Position numbers and translations under genes: made by a program
The notes under the pieces: model-generated
Databases searched by the model: none
What the model saw: the letters and a program-made list of their open reading frames with translations, nothing else
Told to the model about the DNA's origin: nothing
Assembly (NCBI GenBank): GCA_002480345.1
Contig: DLBY01000019.1
Location: 1-15,584 of the forward strand
Origin: Phycisphaerales bacterium UBA7812
GTDB taxonomy: Bacteria; Planctomycetota; Phycisphaerae; Phycisphaerales; UBA1924
Direction of reading: 5' to 3'
Length of the DNA: 15,584 nt
Shown here: in pieces, positions 14,396 through 15,584 of the stretch
Layout: each line of letters begins with the position of its first letter
How positions within the stretch are numbered: position 1 is the stretch's first letter

Positions 14396-14488
14396 CGCAA
14401 ACCCTCCGGGAGCCGCTCGTCGCGGGCCTCGCCCCGGTTCCGACCCTGGGTGAGGCCGGGCAAACTCCAATCAAGAGAATGCTATCCG

Positions 14489-14527
14489 CTGTGCCAGCAC
14501 AGTTCGCTTTTTCCGGTTCTTATTATC
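14489..14527 (-). promoter_or_regulatory. Candidate gdhA control region: palindrome and -10-like box
   Basis: The 14-base palindrome CTGTGCCAGCACAG (14489-14502, six-base arms, two-base centre) lies 94 nt upstream of the preferred gdhA start. On the minus strand GATAAT (14527-14522) is a five-of-six -10 match with no good -35. If it is the promoter, the palindrome lies about 20-35 nt downstream in the transcribed leader. The half-site GCACAG recurs inside the two start regions (14359-14364 and 14386-14391, read on the minus strand). This area is clearly richer in A and T than the coding sequence. Confidence 0.4.
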
Positions 14528-14553
14528 CGATATTTAGCCCCGAGGGCCCCGGC

Positions 14554-15584
14554 TCAACGCCGCTGCCCCTCGCCCGAGACCACGAACCGTTGCGTGGTCA
14601 GGCCCTCCAGCCCCATCGGGCCGTACCAATGGACCCGGCTGGTCGAGATCCCGATCTCGGCGCCCAGGCCGAGCTGGAACCCGTCGTTGAACCGGGTCGA
14701 GGCGTTCACCACGACGCAGGAACTCGTCACCTCGCGCCGGAACCGCGCCGCGTGATCCATGTCCTTGGTCAGGATCGCCTCGGTGTGGTCGGAGCCGAAC
14801 CGCGCGATGTGCTCGATCGCCTCGTCGATCGAGCGCACGACCCGCGCCGCGAGAATCAGGTCGAGGTATTCCGTCCCCCAGTCCTCGTCGCTCGCTTCCG
14901 CGACGGCGCGGCCGTCCGCGTGCGCGCGGAAGGCCTCGTCGCCCCGCACCTCGACACCGAGCGCCGCGCAGCGTTCGAGGAGCCTGGGGACGAACTCGCC
15001 CGCGGCCTCCGCGTGCACCAGCACGCACTCGACGGTGTTGCAGGTCGCCGGGTTGCTGGTCTTCGCGGTCGCGACGATCTCCGCGGCGTCGTCCGGATCC
15101 GCGCTCTCATCGACGAAGATGTGGCACACGCCCTTGAAGTGCTGCACCGTGGGGATGCGGCTGTGCTCGTGCACGAAGCGGATGAGGTTCTCCCCGCCCC
15201 TCGGGATCACCAGGTCGATGTCGTCGGAGAGCGTGAGCATGCGTCGCACCTCGTCCCGATCGGTCGTCGTGACGAGCGACAACGCCTCCTCCGGCGCGCC
15301 GTGCTGGCGGAGCGCCGCGTGCGCGAGCGCCGCGAGCGCCTCGTTGCTCCGCGTCGCTTCGCGGCCGCCCTTGAGGAGGCAGGCGTTGCCCGCCTTGAAG
15401 CACAGCGCGAACGCGTCGATCGTCACGCCGGGTCGCGCCTCGTAGATCATCGCGATCACGCCCAGGGGCGTGCGCACGCGTTCGACCCGGAGGCCGCTGG
15501 GGACATCCCACTCGGCGCTCGTCTGGTTGACCGGGTCGTCCATCGACGCGATCTGCCGCACACCCTCCGCGAGCTGGCCCAGCC
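14554..15584 (-). CDS. proA: Gamma-glutamyl phosphate reductase (partial, N-terminus off the right edge)
   Basis: NADPH-dependent reductase of the second step of proline synthesis, converting glutamyl-5-phosphate to the semialdehyde. About 342 residues are visible; the frame is open through base 15584, so roughly 75 N-terminal residues are missing compared with the 417-residue E. coli enzyme. Typical blocks are RTPLGVIAMIYEARP, FKAGNACLLKGGREA, DLVIPRGGENLI, HFKGVCHIFVD, the active-site TSNPATCNTVE (Cys codon 15042-15040), GSDHTEAI, and NASTRFNDGFQLGLGAEIGIST near the end. This is a member of the aldehyde dehydrogenase superfamily. The gene stops 158 nt before the gdhA start with no clear intrinsic terminator between, so read-through into gdhA is possible. 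proB is not in the window and may lie upstream. Confidence 0.97.
   Translation of the reverse strand, partial: LGQLAEGVRQIASMDDPVNQTSAEWDVPSGLRVERVRTPLGVIAMIYEARPGVTIDAFALCFKAGNACLLKGGREATRSNEALAALAHAALRQHGAPEEALSLVTTTDRDEVRRMLTLSDDIDLVIPRGGENLIRFVHEHSRIPTVQHFKGVCHIFVDESADPDDAAEIVATAKTSNPATCNTVECVLVHAEAAGEFVPRLLERCAALGVEVRGDEAFRAHADGRAVAEASDEDWGTEYLDLILAARVVRSIDEAIEHIARFGSDHTEAILTKDMDHAARFRREVTSSCVVVNASTRFNDGFQLGLGAEIGISTSRVHWYGPMGLEGLTTQRFVVSGEGQRR

Noticed and set aside
14478..14498. Sigma-54 promoter upstream of gdhA (minus-strand TGGCAC ... ATAGCA)
   Set aside because: The TGGCAC half is perfect, but 11 rather than 10 bases separate the invariant GG and GC, and the -12 half is ATAGC instead of TTGC.
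1..15584. Mobile element, phage, toxin-antitoxin, defence or CRISPR content
   Set aside because: No transposase, integrase, terminal repeats, spaced repeat array or defence-type domain was seen; the genes are housekeeping or envelope genes with uniform high-GC codon use.

Overview
The window reads as an ordinary chromosomal segment of a high-GC, Gram-negative-type bacterium, most likely a planctomycete of the class Phycisphaerae. The inference rests on the small secreted protein at 8129-8728, which ends in a PEP-CTERM-like tail of the type common in that class (PAPAG, a Gly/Leu-rich hydrophobic stretch, then RRRR). It also rests on the LptC/OstA-type envelope protein, the planctomycete-style TsaD motif (GHRPGLIGS) and a GGQ-only release-factor-like protein. 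No 16S gene is present, so the assignment stays an inference. I see no transposase, integrase, phage gene, CRISPR array, tRNA or rRNA.

Layout: (1) 1-2565, minus: gyrB, cut by the left edge at its C-terminal KRFKGLGEM motif. (2) 2902-7773, plus: a probable envelope operon of a four-TM protein, a 1036-residue LptC/OstA-like protein and a thioredoxin-fold protein joined to it by an ATGA overlap. (3) 7774-8927, plus: a stand-alone, apparently highly expressed PEP-CTERM-type secreted protein with an AT-rich promoter region, a perfect palindrome at the promoter, a structured leader and a strong intrinsic terminator. (4) 8928-10576, minus: a three-gene unit crcB/fluC - sixA - HExxH metalloprotease, the last two overlapping by ATGA. 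(5) 10877-12917, plus: a 99-residue hypothetical, tsaD, and a release-factor-like GGQ protein. (6) 12937-15584, minus: NADP-type glutamate dehydrogenase with its own terminator, preceded upstream by proA, which is cut by the right edge.

Functionally the window is housekeeping: DNA supercoiling (gyrB), outer-membrane lipid transport (LptC/OstA-like), tRNA t6A synthesis (tsaD), ribosome rescue or release (GGQ protein), fluoride export (crcB), and glutamate/proline metabolism (gdhA, proA). The last two share glutamate as a metabolite but look separately transcribed. No defence or other dedicated new system is evident. The points most worth pursuing are the giant LptC/OstA-like chain, a recurring TANNNT box 6-7 nt before SD-less start codons (suggesting leaderless mRNAs), the GGQ protein with an HTH-like tail, the palindromes upstream of the PEP-CTERM-type gene and gdhA, and the enlarged acidic insert in GyrB. 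All calls come from reading the sequence; no database search was run.
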